From: a virus
Strand: one strand, 5' to 3'
DNA: 64,000 bases
IMG/VR virus record: IMGVR_UViG_3300034101_003424
Location: 28,767 to 92,766 of that record
This document shows, piece after piece, positions 9,890 through 19,550 of the stretch. Positions within the stretch are counted from its first letter, which is position 1. Every line of letters starts with the position of its first letter. The notes beneath the pieces are model-generated. The model was not told the DNA's origin. It was given only the letters and a program-made list of their open reading frames with translations, and made no database searches. The translations under genes and the position numbers were made by a program.

Positions 9890-10528
9890 ATGAATGCACA
9901 AGTTTATCCCATATTTCCAACACCTCTATATGTTGCAAATTATGATAAAGATTTAAAAGATGTAATAGATTATTTTGACAGTTCAGAAATGCAAGATACT
10001 AAAGCAGGGTATGGAATGATATCTACTAATAGTTACATTTTAGATAATCCTATATGCAATGAATTAAATACATTTCTTATGTCATGTTTTGAAGATTTTG
10101 CAACAAACATTATGAGATATAGATTTAAAGAATTAGGATTTGCACAATCATGGTTAACGTATAAGAATCCCAACCAAATTCATAAAGCACATACTCATCC
10201 AAATACAATATTGGCGGGAGTATTCTACTATGACGCACATGAGGATGATGCTGCTATATGTTTTTCAAAAGATGTTAAATCATTTAATAGGTCATACTTT
10301 GAACCATCTTTACATGACGATTATCAAAATCATGTATTTTCACAAGAAGAGATTTACTACATGCCAAAGAAAAATGATTTCCTCATATTTCCATCATGGT
10401 TGACACATGGAGTACCTCCGAATAGAACAAACCGAGTGAGAAAAGCATTAGGAGTAAACGCATTAACGAAAGGAACATTAGGAGATAAAGAAACCATATC
10501 TGAAATAATTTTTGGAAGATACTCATGA
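9890..10528 (+). CDS. Second TIGR02466-like 2OG-Fe(II) oxygenase
   Basis: 212 aa. H101-x-H103 (KAHTHPNTILAGVFYY) and a distal His in FPSWLTHGV with a following Arg-rich segment. It is a diverged paralogue of the gene just upstream; both start with a PVW or TPLY strand. It overlaps the sulfotransferase by 4 bases, tying hydroxylation and sulfation genes into one unit. Confidence 0.82.
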   Translation: MNAQVYPIFPTPLYVANYDKDLKDVIDYFDSSEMQDTKAGYGMISTNSYILDNPICNELNTFLMSCFEDFATNIMRYRFKELGFAQSWLTYKNPNQIHKAHTHPNTILAGVFYYDAHEDDAAICFSKDVKSFNRSYFEPSLHDDYQNHVFSQEEIYYMPKKNDFLIFPSWLTHGVPPNRTNRVRKALGVNALTKGTLGDKETISEIIFGRYS

Positions 10529-11343
10529 AACAAAAGATATTTTTTAATTCCACATTACCTAGAAGTGGAAGTACATTATTACAAAATATAATGGGACAAA
10601 ATCCTGAATTCTTTGTAACACCGACATCAGGTCTAATTGATTTGATGCTAGGAGCAAGAATAGGATACAATCAAAACTATGAATCTAAGGCAGGTGATAC
10701 AGAAATGTGGAGAGAAGGATTCTATAAATTTTGCGGGGAAGGAATAAAAGCATATATAGCATCACAGACATCAAAACAATATTACTTAGATAAGAATAGA
10801 GTCTGGGCATTCTACTATAACCTATTATCAAACATGGTAGAAAAACCAAAAGTATTATACATGGTTAGAGATTTACCATCCATATTTGCATCCATGGAAA
10901 AGAAGTTTAGAATGAATCCTGACAAAGATGATGGTACTATGGATAATGTAAAGATGAAAGGAACTACAACACATAAGAGAGTTGAATTATGGGCTCAATC
11001 ACATCCTGTAGGTTATTCATTAGAAAAATTGTATCAGACTTTGTTGGATGGTACAGCTTCCAACTTTTTATTTATTAGATATGAAGATTTGTGTAGTAAT
11101 CCTGATAATGTAATGAAAAGCATCTATCAATATTTAGAGTTAGATGAATTTAAACATGATTTCCAACATATAAGTCAAGTCACCACCGAAAATGATGCAA
11201 TACATGGAATATATGGAGACCATGTGATAAGACCATATTTACAAATGTTGCCAAATGATTCAAAAGAGATATTAGGATTACATACCGTAGATTTGATTAA
11301 AGAGAATTATAAATGGTATTATGATTTCTTTGGGTATAAATAA
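10525..11343 (+). CDS. Sulfotransferase family protein, 272 aa
   Basis: The PAPS-binding loop LPRSGSTLLQ is at residues 11-20, and VRDLPSIFASM is the typical 3'-phosphate-binding strand and helix. The family moves sulfate from PAPS to hydroxyls of glycans or Tyr. It is coupled by an ATGA overlap to the oxygenase before it. Sulfation of a hydroxylated or glycosylated fibre, or of a host glycan, is a reasonable inference. Confidence 0.85.
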   Translation: MKQKIFFNSTLPRSGSTLLQNIMGQNPEFFVTPTSGLIDLMLGARIGYNQNYESKAGDTEMWREGFYKFCGEGIKAYIASQTSKQYYLDKNRVWAFYYNLLSNMVEKPKVLYMVRDLPSIFASMEKKFRMNPDKDDGTMDNVKMKGTTTHKRVELWAQSHPVGYSLEKLYQTLLDGTASNFLFIRYEDLCSNPDNVMKSIYQYLELDEFKHDFQHISQVTTENDAIHGIYGDHVIRPYLQMLPNDSKEILGLHTVDLIKENYKWYYDFFGYK

Positions 11344-11356
11344 AGTTGGGAGAGGA

Positions 11357-11364
11357 TATTTATA
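11357..11364 (+). promoter_or_regulatory. TATTTATA box (candidate late promoter)
   Basis: 10 bases before the ATG at 11375, at the head of three kelch-like paralogues. Confidence 0.5.
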
Positions 11365-11374
11365 ATAAAATAAT

Positions 11375-12325
11375 ATGGCAAAATTACAGAGTACAGAGAT
11401 AGTAGGTGTTGCAAATAGACCTGCAACAATATGTTCAAATACAATGTGCATTTGGTTTGACACAACTAATTTAAAAACGGTTATTTCGTATGTTCTTGGT
11501 ACATCTTGGTCAGCAGGTGGTGCAATGATAACTGCAAGACTAAGTTTAGCAGGTGCAGGGTCACAAAACGAAGGACTTGCATTTGCGGGTTATGGAGGAA
11601 CTAATTGCACAGAAGAATACAATGGTACATCTTGGTCAGTAGGTGGTACTTTGGCAATAGGAAGATACCCTTTGGGTAGTGCAGGTACACAGAATGCAGG
11701 ACTTGCTTTTGGTGGGAATCCATTTGGTATGTGTACAGAAGAATATAATGGCACAAGTTGGGCAGCAGGTGGTGCTTTAATAAGAAGTAGGCAATTATTA
11801 GCAGGAGCAGGAACGCAAAATGTAGGACTTGGATTCGGAGGTTACCCCGATACTGCTTCAGTGTGTACAGAAGAATACAATGGCACATCTTGGGCAGCAG
11901 GTGGTGCACTTATAACAGGTAGAAATTCATTAGCAGGGGCAGGAACACAAAATGAAGGACTTGCTATAGGAGGGTACGCAGTAGGTTTTATTAGAGTATC
12001 TTGTACAGAAGAATACAACGGCACATCTTGGTCAGCAGGAGGTGCTTTAATAACTGCAAGAAAATCATTAGCAGGAGCAGGAACACAAAATGTAGGACTT
12101 GCCTTTGGGGGAACTACAGCTTCCCTTGTATCATGCACAGAAGAATACAATGGCACATCTTGGTCAGCAGGAGTTCCGTTAATAACAGCAAGAGATAGAT
12201 TAGCAGGAGCAGGAACACAGAATGAAGGACTTGCTATGGGTGGAGTAAACGGCCCTTCGATAGTTTCATGTACAGAAGAATATAATAAACCATTAACATC
12301 AGTAGTAGTAGATTCAATACAATAA
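11375..12325 (+). CDS. Kelch-like repeat fibre tip protein, copy 1, 316 aa
   Basis: After the conserved N-terminus MAKLQSTEIVGVANRPATIC it consists of about six repeats of roughly 45-50 residues, each with a CTEEYNGTSWSAGG motif and an AGAGTQNEGLAFGG motif. The spacing and Gly pairs suggest a kelch-like beta-propeller. Repeats of this kind occur in aquatic phage adhesins as I recall. Probably exposed and receptor-binding. Two paralogues follow. Confidence 0.8.
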   Translation: MAKLQSTEIVGVANRPATICSNTMCIWFDTTNLKTVISYVLGTSWSAGGAMITARLSLAGAGSQNEGLAFAGYGGTNCTEEYNGTSWSVGGTLAIGRYPLGSAGTQNAGLAFGGNPFGMCTEEYNGTSWAAGGALIRSRQLLAGAGTQNVGLGFGGYPDTASVCTEEYNGTSWAAGGALITGRNSLAGAGTQNEGLAIGGYAVGFIRVSCTEEYNGTSWSAGGALITARKSLAGAGTQNVGLAFGGTTASLVSCTEEYNGTSWSAGVPLITARDRLAGAGTQNEGLAMGGVNGPSIVSCTEEYNKPLTSVVVDSIQ

Positions 12326-12326
12326 T

Positions 12327-13289
12327 ATGGCAAAATTACAAAGCACAGAGATAGTAGGTGTTGCAAATAGACCTGCAACAATATGTTCCAATAGTGTTTG
12401 TATTTGGTTTGATACGACTAATACTAAAATAGTTTATTCATATTGTGGGTATAGTGGTGCAGGTGTCTGGTCAGCAGGGGGTGCTTTGATAACGGCACGA
12501 AGATATTTAGCAGGTGCAGGGTCACAAAACGAAGGACTTGCAGCAGGAGGTTTTACAACTGTAGTGGTATCATGTACAGAAGAATACAATGGTACATCTT
12601 GGTCAGCAGGGGGTGCATTGATAGTAGCTAACTATGCACATGAAAGTGTTGGTACACAAAATATAGGTCTTGTAATTGGTGGTTATAACGGAAGTATTAA
12701 TTTAGCTTGTACCGAAGAATACAATGGCACATCTTGGTCAGTAGGGGGTGCGTTGATAACTGCAAGAAGGGCATCTGCAAGTGGAGGTGTACAAAATGAA
12801 GCCTTTGCCGCAGGAGGTCTTACAAGTGTTGGTGTATCTAATACAGAGGAATATAATGGGACATCTTGGTCAGCAGGAGGAGCATTGATAACAGCAAGAT
12901 ATGTTTTAGCAGGAGCAGGAACGCAAAATGTAGGATTAGCTATGGGAGGTTTTACAAATGTGAATGTATCTTGTACGGAGGAATATAATGGTACATCTTG
13001 GTCAGCGGGAGGTGCAGTAATAGTAGCAAGGTCAAATTTAGCAGGAGCAGGTACGCAGAATGAAGCATTAGTTATGGCAGGTGAAATACCCGCAGCATCA
13101 AGTTGTACAGAAGAATATAATGGTACAAGTTGGTCAGTAGGTGGTGTTTTAATAACGGTAAGGACACATATACCTGCAAGTGGAGGTTCTCAGGGAGCTG
13201 CATTTTTAGCAGGTGGATGGACAGGAGCTGTTACATCTTGCACCGAAGAATACAATAAACCATTAGCAATAATAGACTGTATTAAATAG
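12327..13289 (+). CDS. Kelch-like repeat fibre tip protein, copy 2, 320 aa
   Basis: Has the same N-terminus (MAKLQSTEIVGVANRPATIC) and the same repeat as copy 1, starting one base after its stop. Differences sit mostly in the loops between the EEYNGTSW and AGAGTQN motifs, where ligand contacts would be expected in a propeller. Confidence 0.8.
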   Translation: MAKLQSTEIVGVANRPATICSNSVCIWFDTTNTKIVYSYCGYSGAGVWSAGGALITARRYLAGAGSQNEGLAAGGFTTVVVSCTEEYNGTSWSAGGALIVANYAHESVGTQNIGLVIGGYNGSINLACTEEYNGTSWSVGGALITARRASASGGVQNEAFAAGGLTSVGVSNTEEYNGTSWSAGGALITARYVLAGAGTQNVGLAMGGFTNVNVSCTEEYNGTSWSAGGAVIVARSNLAGAGTQNEALVMAGEIPAASSCTEEYNGTSWSVGGVLITVRTHIPASGGSQGAAFLAGGWTGAVTSCTEEYNKPLAIIDCIK

Positions 13290-13299
13290 AATATACAAT

Positions 13300-14250
13300 A
13301 TGGCAAAATTACAGAGTAGTGAAGTTGTTGGAGTTGCAAATAGACCTGCAACAATATGTGTAAATACTGTTTGTTTATGGTTTGATACAACTACTCAAAA
13401 ACCAATGGCATCTTATTGTGCAAGGAGTGGTGCAGGAGCTTGGTCAGCAGGAGGTGCGCTGATAACAGCAAGATTTTATTTAGCAGGAGCAGGAACACAA
13501 AATGCAGGACTTGTGGTTGGAGGGTATACAAATGCAAGTGTAGCAAATACAGAAGAATATAATGGTACGTCTTGGTCAGCAGGTGGTGCAATTATAACAG
13601 GTAGATATGATTTAGCAGGAGCAGGAACACAAAATGAAGGACTTGCTATAGGAGGTTATACAAATGTATCTTTGTCTTGTACAGAAGAGTATAATGGAAC
13701 ATCGTGGACAACAGGAGGTGCTTTAATAACAGCAAGATGGGGATTAAGAGGTGCAGGTGAGCAGAATTCAGGACTTGTAACAGGCGGTTTTACGAATGTA
13801 ACTGTTTCATGTACCGAAGAATATAATGGCACATCTTGGTCAACAGGAGGTGTAATGATAGTAGGCAGACGCCCATCAATGTCAGCAGGATTTCAGAATG
13901 TAGGACTTGCAGCAGGAGGTTTTACGAATGTAAATGTTTCATGTACCGAAGAATATAATGGCACATCTTGGTCAACAGGAGGTGTAATGATAATTGCACG
14001 ATGTTATTCATCAGGAGCAGGAACACAAAATGAAGCCTTTGTTGCAGGAGGTTATACAAATGTATGTGTGTCTTGTACAGAAGAGTATAATGGAACATCG
14101 TGGACAACAGGAGGTGCTTTAATAACAGCAAGGCATACTTTAGCAGGAGCAGGTACACAAGGGGCAGGACTTGTAATGGGAGGTTATATAATTTCTTGCA
14201 CAGAAGAATACCTAAAATCATCATACACAATAGTAAATTGTATCTTATAA
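13300..14250 (+). CDS. Kelch-like repeat fibre tip protein, copy 3, 316 aa
   Basis: Third tandem paralogue (MAKLQSSEVVGVANRPATIC). Several repeats carry SWTTGG or SWSTGG in place of SWSAGG, and some repeats inside it are nearly identical in DNA, a sign of recent internal repeat exchange. Confidence 0.8.
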   Translation: MAKLQSSEVVGVANRPATICVNTVCLWFDTTTQKPMASYCARSGAGAWSAGGALITARFYLAGAGTQNAGLVVGGYTNASVANTEEYNGTSWSAGGAIITGRYDLAGAGTQNEGLAIGGYTNVSLSCTEEYNGTSWTTGGALITARWGLRGAGEQNSGLVTGGFTNVTVSCTEEYNGTSWSTGGVMIVGRRPSMSAGFQNVGLAAGGFTNVNVSCTEEYNGTSWSTGGVMIIARCYSSGAGTQNEAFVAGGYTNVCVSCTEEYNGTSWTTGGALITARHTLAGAGTQGAGLVMGGYIISCTEEYLKSSYTIVNCIL

Positions 14251-14278
14251 TTTACATATAACAAAAAATAGTTTTAAT

Positions 14279-15154
14279 ATGAATAAATACGTTATTTGGC
14301 ACATTCAAGGAGGTTTAGGAAAAAATGTGGCAGCAACAGGATTACCAAAGACAATAAAAGAAGTATATAGTGACAGACAACTTATAATGGTTGTGTCATA
14401 TCCCGAAGTTTTCCTAAACAATCCTTATGTTGATAGGGTATATCCGTTAGGTAATTGCCCCTACTTTTACGAGGATTTTATAGAGAATAAGGATACCCTT
14501 GTTTTTAGGCATGAACCTTACAATCAAACAGGACATATTTTAAAGCATAAGCATTTAATTAATAATTGGTGTGACTTACTTGGAATAGAATACAGCAATC
14601 AAACCCCTCAATTATACCCCAACTACTCAGAGAAGATAAATGCGAAGAAATGGTTTAGAGATAAGCCTGTCGTAGTATTACAAACATCAGGTGGAGAGTT
14701 AGAATCAAAAAATGTATATTCATGGTGTAGAGATATGCCACAAGATATAGCACAGTTAATTGTAGATAAATATAAAGATTCATTTCATATATTTCATGTA
14801 TCAAGGCAAGGAGGATATGTTTTAAATAATGTAGAAAGAATTGATACTAAATTATCTAACATGGAATTATTTAGCATGTTAACTGTATCATCTAAGAGAT
14901 TTTTAATTGATTCATCTTTGCAACATGCAGCGGTAGCCATTAATTTACCATCTGTTGTATTTTGGATTGGGACATCTCCGCAAGTTTTTGGTTACGATAT
15001 GCATACGAATATTGTGGCGAAGCAGATTAATAATAAGAATCATTTAATTGGCTCTTACCTATTTGACTTTCAGTTTGATTACAATGTGCATGAATGTCCG
15101 TACAGTACCTTAGAGGAAATGTTTGATATAAATGATGTAATAAATAAGATATAA
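14279..15154 (+). CDS. GT9-like glycosyltransferase, 291 aa
   Basis: The N-terminus HIQGGLGKNVAAT and the C-terminal segment DSSLQHAAVAINLPSVVFWIG resemble GT-B heptosyltransferase-like (GT9) proteins, where this second region binds the nucleotide sugar. It opens a five-gene block of glycosyltransferases and one oxygenase-like protein. Acceptor unknown: fibres, virion glycan or host envelope are all possible. Confidence 0.7.
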   Translation: MNKYVIWHIQGGLGKNVAATGLPKTIKEVYSDRQLIMVVSYPEVFLNNPYVDRVYPLGNCPYFYEDFIENKDTLVFRHEPYNQTGHILKHKHLINNWCDLLGIEYSNQTPQLYPNYSEKINAKKWFRDKPVVVLQTSGGELESKNVYSWCRDMPQDIAQLIVDKYKDSFHIFHVSRQGGYVLNNVERIDTKLSNMELFSMLTVSSKRFLIDSSLQHAAVAINLPSVVFWIGTSPQVFGYDMHTNIVAKQINNKNHLIGSYLFDFQFDYNVHECPYSTLEEMFDINDVINKI

Positions 15155-16072
15155 ATGAAATTTTGCATAGCTACATTGACTCATAGATATGAAGATAGAG
15201 ATGTTTATTTAAGAAAGACTATAGAAAGTTTTATAGATAATACAGAATTTGACGGCATGTTTGATTGGTACATTCATTGTAATGGTCAATATGATTTAAT
15301 GGATGTTGTCATTAAAGAGATGGCTAGTAAATATTGGGATAAGATTAACTTTTACTATTCCTCATCTCCTGATAACATGGGAGTAGGTGTTGGTATTAAT
15401 TATTTGAATTCATTGGTTAGAGATTATGAGTATGTTTTATTTTTAGAAGGAGATTGGATTTGTTTGCCCGGCGAAATTTCTGGTCATAATGATTGGTTAA
15501 GAGATTGCCTTAATTACTTAGACGAAAACAAAAACATCAGTCAAGTGTTACTAAGGAGATACATTAGTGATTTGGATGATAGGCAGTATGGATATGGGTA
15601 TTGGATACGAGAAGATAATATAAAAAGTGTGGGGAAGTTAAAAAATACATATCTCCATTTACATAAGAAAGAATATACCAACAATCCATACATAAGAAGA
15701 AACAATGACTTTTATGATAAGAACATATTACCATTAAATGAATTCTATGATGAAAATGGATTACCTAATGAAATTAAAGGTTTATCCATGTGGGGACAAG
15801 CTGAGATACAAGCAGAGTCAAAAGGATATGAAATAGAATCATGTTATCTAGCATTTGGGAACATGGTACATTGTGAAGCATGGCATTATTATAAAGAGTA
15901 TGATAAATTAATTGAGGAAGATATGACATGTAAAAAGTATTTAGATGTTGGTAAAGCAGGATGTAAATATGGATACTTCTTCCCCGCAAAAAAGTTCTGT
16001 GAAGTATGTGACCATTCTAAAAACTTCACGGATTTAGAAAGACACGAACAGGAATACGAAAGTAAATTATAA
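15155..16072 (+). CDS. GT-A fold glycosyltransferase-like protein, 305 aa
   Basis: MKFCIATLTHRYEDR at the start and a FLEGDW motif near residue 106, in place of the DxD metal motif, indicate a GT2-type fold. The C-terminal part has four Cys (about residues 248-291) that could bind a metal. It begins directly after the stop of the GT9-like gene. Confidence 0.65.
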   Translation: MKFCIATLTHRYEDRDVYLRKTIESFIDNTEFDGMFDWYIHCNGQYDLMDVVIKEMASKYWDKINFYYSSSPDNMGVGVGINYLNSLVRDYEYVLFLEGDWICLPGEISGHNDWLRDCLNYLDENKNISQVLLRRYISDLDDRQYGYGYWIREDNIKSVGKLKNTYLHLHKKEYTNNPYIRRNNDFYDKNILPLNEFYDENGLPNEIKGLSMWGQAEIQAESKGYEIESCYLAFGNMVHCEAWHYYKEYDKLIEEDMTCKKYLDVGKAGCKYGYFFPAKKFCEVCDHSKNFTDLERHEQEYESKL

Positions 16073-16076
16073 GGAT

Positions 16077-17006
16077 ATGACACATAAAAGTAATTTTGAG
16101 AATGTTTTTTGGCATATAGACAGTATGAGATTAATTAGCAACGACTTATATGAAGTAAGCGGTTGGATTTTTAGTACAGAAGGAAGTGTTAAAAAAGTAA
16201 TTATTGGAGACGTAGAATATGCGAATCTCCAAAATGGATTGTACCCTAGAAAAGATGTCAAAGAGGTATATCCTGATTTACCTAATGATCTGGTGGGTTG
16301 GACTTTCATGGTTAAACCCTCTAATGTAAATGCTCCTATAGATATTATTTTGGATAACGAAGTGCAGGTTTCAAATATCGGCACCTTAGATTCCTGGCAT
16401 GTCTTTAATTCCGGTTTTAATCCTCACGCTTCTAAAGATATTGTTGTTGTAGATAATTTTTACATGCAACCAGACTTAGTGAGAGACTATGCTATTCATA
16501 ATCTAAAATATTCCGAATCTGATTACCACAGAGGCAGAAGAAGTGATACCTCTTTTATACTAAATGGAACACTAGAAAGATTTGAGGAGATATTAGGGAG
16601 ACCTATCTATAATTGGAACCATCCGGAATATGCCAATGGGAGATTTCAATATTGTACTTCGACAGATCCTATTGTATATCATGTAGATTCTCAAAAGTAT
16701 GCCGCCATGGTTTACTTAACGCCGGATGCACCTTTACAGAGTGGAACCGCAACATACAAAAGCATTCACACAAAAAAGACAAAGTTTGATGAAGCTAGTG
16801 GTAAAGATTACGAGAAAGCATTTAAGGGAAGAAGTAGCGAATTAAATTTTTATGATAAGACATCTTTTGAACTAGTTGATAATATAGCTAACGTATATAA
16901 TAGATTAGTTTTGTTTGATGCTAAAAATATTCATGCTGCTGTAAACTACTTCGGTGACACTAAAGAAAATAGTAGATTTTTCCATTTATTCTTTTTTGAT
17001 ATATGA
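16077..17006 (+). CDS. DUF6445-like oxygenase-fold protein, 309 aa
   Basis: An N-terminal beta-domain (1-105) precedes a DUF6445-like region: VVDNFYMQPDLVRDYA (124-139), H202-x-D204 followed by AAMVYLTPDAPLQSGT, and RLVLFDAKNIHAAVN near 280 with the distal His. These fit a double-stranded beta-helix oxygenase with an HxD...H triad. It sits among glycosyltransferases and overlaps the next by 4 bases. Confidence 0.72.
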   Translation: MTHKSNFENVFWHIDSMRLISNDLYEVSGWIFSTEGSVKKVIIGDVEYANLQNGLYPRKDVKEVYPDLPNDLVGWTFMVKPSNVNAPIDIILDNEVQVSNIGTLDSWHVFNSGFNPHASKDIVVVDNFYMQPDLVRDYAIHNLKYSESDYHRGRRSDTSFILNGTLERFEEILGRPIYNWNHPEYANGRFQYCTSTDPIVYHVDSQKYAAMVYLTPDAPLQSGTATYKSIHTKKTKFDEASGKDYEKAFKGRSSELNFYDKTSFELVDNIANVYNRLVLFDAKNIHAAVNYFGDTKENSRFFHLFFFDI

Positions 17007-18856
17007 AGACTAGATTCCAGGTTATAACAAGATGTACAAGACCTCAAAATCTTTTACAGATATATGATAGTTTTAATTATACTTCAACTAGCAATCATTT
17101 TGTAAATTGGCATGTGTTATTTGACACCTCGTCTTTGATTGATATTGATTCTAAATTACTTCAGGAATTATATAAGAGAGATGCCATTTTACATTTTTTA
17201 GAAAGTGATGGTACCGATTATCTATATCCTCAAATAAGTGAACTTGTTAGTAATCTTGATGGAGGATGGGTTGTAATTATGGATGACGACAATATATGCT
17301 ATCCTAATTATTTTGATGTCCTTAGTGATGAAATAAAGAATAATAGCAAGTTGGCTTATGTTTACGAACAAGAAGTAAATGGTAGAGATTTCACCGGACT
17401 AGACATAAGGAAAGTCGGCCCGGAGCACATGAAGTTAAAACATATTGATTCAGCACAATATATCATACATACCTCTTTACATCAAAAATTAAAATATGAA
17501 CCCGGATATGATGCTGATGGTAAATTTATAGAAAAATTATATGACGAACATTCTGATAAATTTGGTTTCATAGAAAAACCACTGTGTTATTATAATGCTT
17601 TAGCGGTAGAATCAAAAGCTAGAGTTCCTAAAGTTTTATATTTGGGACCAGATAAACCAGAATTAAAAAGTGTAAAGTATGCAGATTATGAAGACGATTC
17701 TCTAAATGTAAAATATATTGAGAACGATCAAAACATAAGTAAAGATATAGCTGATTTTAATCCTGATTCTATCATAAGCATTTCAGATGATTATTATAAA
17801 GAATATAAGAACCTATGCAACCAGCCATCCTATGTTAGAAATAGATGGATTAACTTAAATCCTCACCACGATAAAGAAACAGGGATATCTTATAATGTAG
17901 GAGAGATAGCATATAATTGCGCGATGAATAGCATACTTAGGTCTGACTACGATGCGGTGGTTTCTTTCTTTACACCAATTTACAACACGAAAGAAAAACT
18001 TTGGACAACTTATGACTCAGTAAAGAATCAGACATTTCCGAACTGGGAATGGGTTATAGTTAATGACTCTTCTGACGGAGGTAAAACTTTAAAGATTGCC
18101 TTGGAAATAGCATCACAAGACCATCGAGTTAAGGTATATGACTTTAGAGAAAAATCAGGTGGTATTATAGGCGAATCTAAATACAGAGCAGCAACACTTA
18201 CTAAAGGCAGATGGTTAGCAGAGTTAGATCATGACGATTATCTTATGCCAGATTGCGCAAAGTACATAATAGAGGCAGCTAATAAGTTTCCAGATGCAGG
18301 ATTCATATATACCGATAGCGTAGAACTAGATGAATTTCACAACTCTATGACTTATCCGGATGGGTTTTGTTTTGGTTATGGTAAGTATCGAAAAGAGAAT
18401 CATTATAGGAATACTTGGGATGTTGTAGATTCTCCGAACATCAATCCAAAAACAATTAGACACATAGTAGGCGTACCAAACCATGTTAGAGTATGGAGAA
18501 GAGATGTTTATTTTTCGGTGGGAGGACACAATAGAAATCTATCCATCGCAGATGACTATGAATTAATCGTCAGAACATTTCTAAAGACTAAGTTTGTAAA
18601 AATACCAAAATTAGGATATCTTCAATACATCTATAATAATTCAAATGGAAGAAATACACATGACTTATCAAGAGCAGATATCCAGAGAAGAGTCAGATCA
18701 ATCATGTATTTTTATAATGATGCAATAAATGAAAGATTTAAAGAATTAGGAGTGATTGATTATGCATATAAAGAAAATGAAAACAATCCTTTAAATGTAG
18801 AAAGTAGATTTGGAGAAGATGAAAACTATGTAAATTATATATTCAATGACTTATAG
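17003..18856 (+). CDS. Two-domain glycosyltransferase, 617 aa
   Basis: Two GT-A domains in tandem. The first (about 1-210) has VVIMDDDNICYP with a DDD motif near residue 95. The second (about 310-560) is a clear GT2 domain with SFFTPIYNTKEKLWTTYDSV, VNDSSDGG and LDHDDYLMPD. Bifunctional polymerising or sequential transferases have this layout. It overlaps both neighbours. Confidence 0.8.
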   Translation: MKTRFQVITRCTRPQNLLQIYDSFNYTSTSNHFVNWHVLFDTSSLIDIDSKLLQELYKRDAILHFLESDGTDYLYPQISELVSNLDGGWVVIMDDDNICYPNYFDVLSDEIKNNSKLAYVYEQEVNGRDFTGLDIRKVGPEHMKLKHIDSAQYIIHTSLHQKLKYEPGYDADGKFIEKLYDEHSDKFGFIEKPLCYYNALAVESKARVPKVLYLGPDKPELKSVKYADYEDDSLNVKYIENDQNISKDIADFNPDSIISISDDYYKEYKNLCNQPSYVRNRWINLNPHHDKETGISYNVGEIAYNCAMNSILRSDYDAVVSFFTPIYNTKEKLWTTYDSVKNQTFPNWEWVIVNDSSDGGKTLKIALEIASQDHRVKVYDFREKSGGIIGESKYRAATLTKGRWLAELDHDDYLMPDCAKYIIEAANKFPDAGFIYTDSVELDEFHNSMTYPDGFCFGYGKYRKENHYRNTWDVVDSPNINPKTIRHIVGVPNHVRVWRRDVYFSVGGHNRNLSIADDYELIVRTFLKTKFVKIPKLGYLQYIYNNSNGRNTHDLSRADIQRRVRSIMYFYNDAINERFKELGVIDYAYKENENNPLNVESRFGEDENYVNYIFNDL

Positions 18857-19511
18857 TGTAATCATTCCTACATTATGGAGATGTAACTTAGAGGAATTTT
18901 ATAATACCCTGCGAATTTTCTGCGGGGAACCTCAAATAAAAGAAATCATATTAATAGACAATGACATAACATTTAAACAAACAATAAAACAAAACATATT
19001 AAACATAAGCTATAAAATAAAATACTATCCACAACAAGAAAATATATATGTAAACCCATCATGGAACTTAGGCGTATCAAAATCCAGCGGGGAACACTTA
19101 ATGATAGTAAATGATGACTTCCACATAACATCTAAAAAAACATTAAAAAACATATTAAAAACACATCAAGATAATAAAGACATATTAAATAGCATATATG
19201 GAATATCAACATCATGCTACATAGAAGAACCAACATCAAATAAAATATACTTAACAGACAATGAAGGAAGAGGAACCGGGTGGGGATGCTTCTTCATATT
19301 ACATAAAGATACATGGACAGACATCCCAAATGAATTAAAAATATGGTTCGGAGATGACTACATAACAAAACATGTATTAAGAAATGGAGGAAAAGTCTAT
19401 ACATTCAAAAATATACATGCATATCCATTCTCACAAACAATATCTCTACAAATATTTAATAGCATCCTAGATAATGACACTAAAATATACATGGAGAAAT
19501 ATGACATTTAA
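18846..19511 (+). CDS. GT2-family glycosyltransferase, 221 aa
   Basis: MTYSVIIPTLWRCN start, ILIDND and MIVNDDFHI (DD metal motif near residue 80) and GTGWGCFFILHK show a compact GT2 enzyme. It overlaps the two-domain enzyme by 11 bases and closes the block. Its use of ATA, AAA and ACA codons is extreme even for this genome. Confidence 0.78.
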   Translation: MTYSVIIPTLWRCNLEEFYNTLRIFCGEPQIKEIILIDNDITFKQTIKQNILNISYKIKYYPQQENIYVNPSWNLGVSKSSGEHLMIVNDDFHITSKKTLKNILKTHQDNKDILNSIYGISTSCYIEEPTSNKIYLTDNEGRGTGWGCFFILHKDTWTDIPNELKIWFGDDYITKHVLRNGGKVYTFKNIHAYPFSQTISLQIFNSILDNDTKIYMEKYDI

Positions 19512-19524
19512 CTTTGTTACTGCA

Positions 19525-19532
19525 TATTTATA
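19525..19532 (+). promoter_or_regulatory. TATTTATA box (candidate late promoter)
   Basis: 18 bases before the ATG at 19551, restarting transcription after the glycosyltransferase block. Confidence 0.5.
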
Positions 19533-19550
19533 AGTAATAACATGTAAGTA

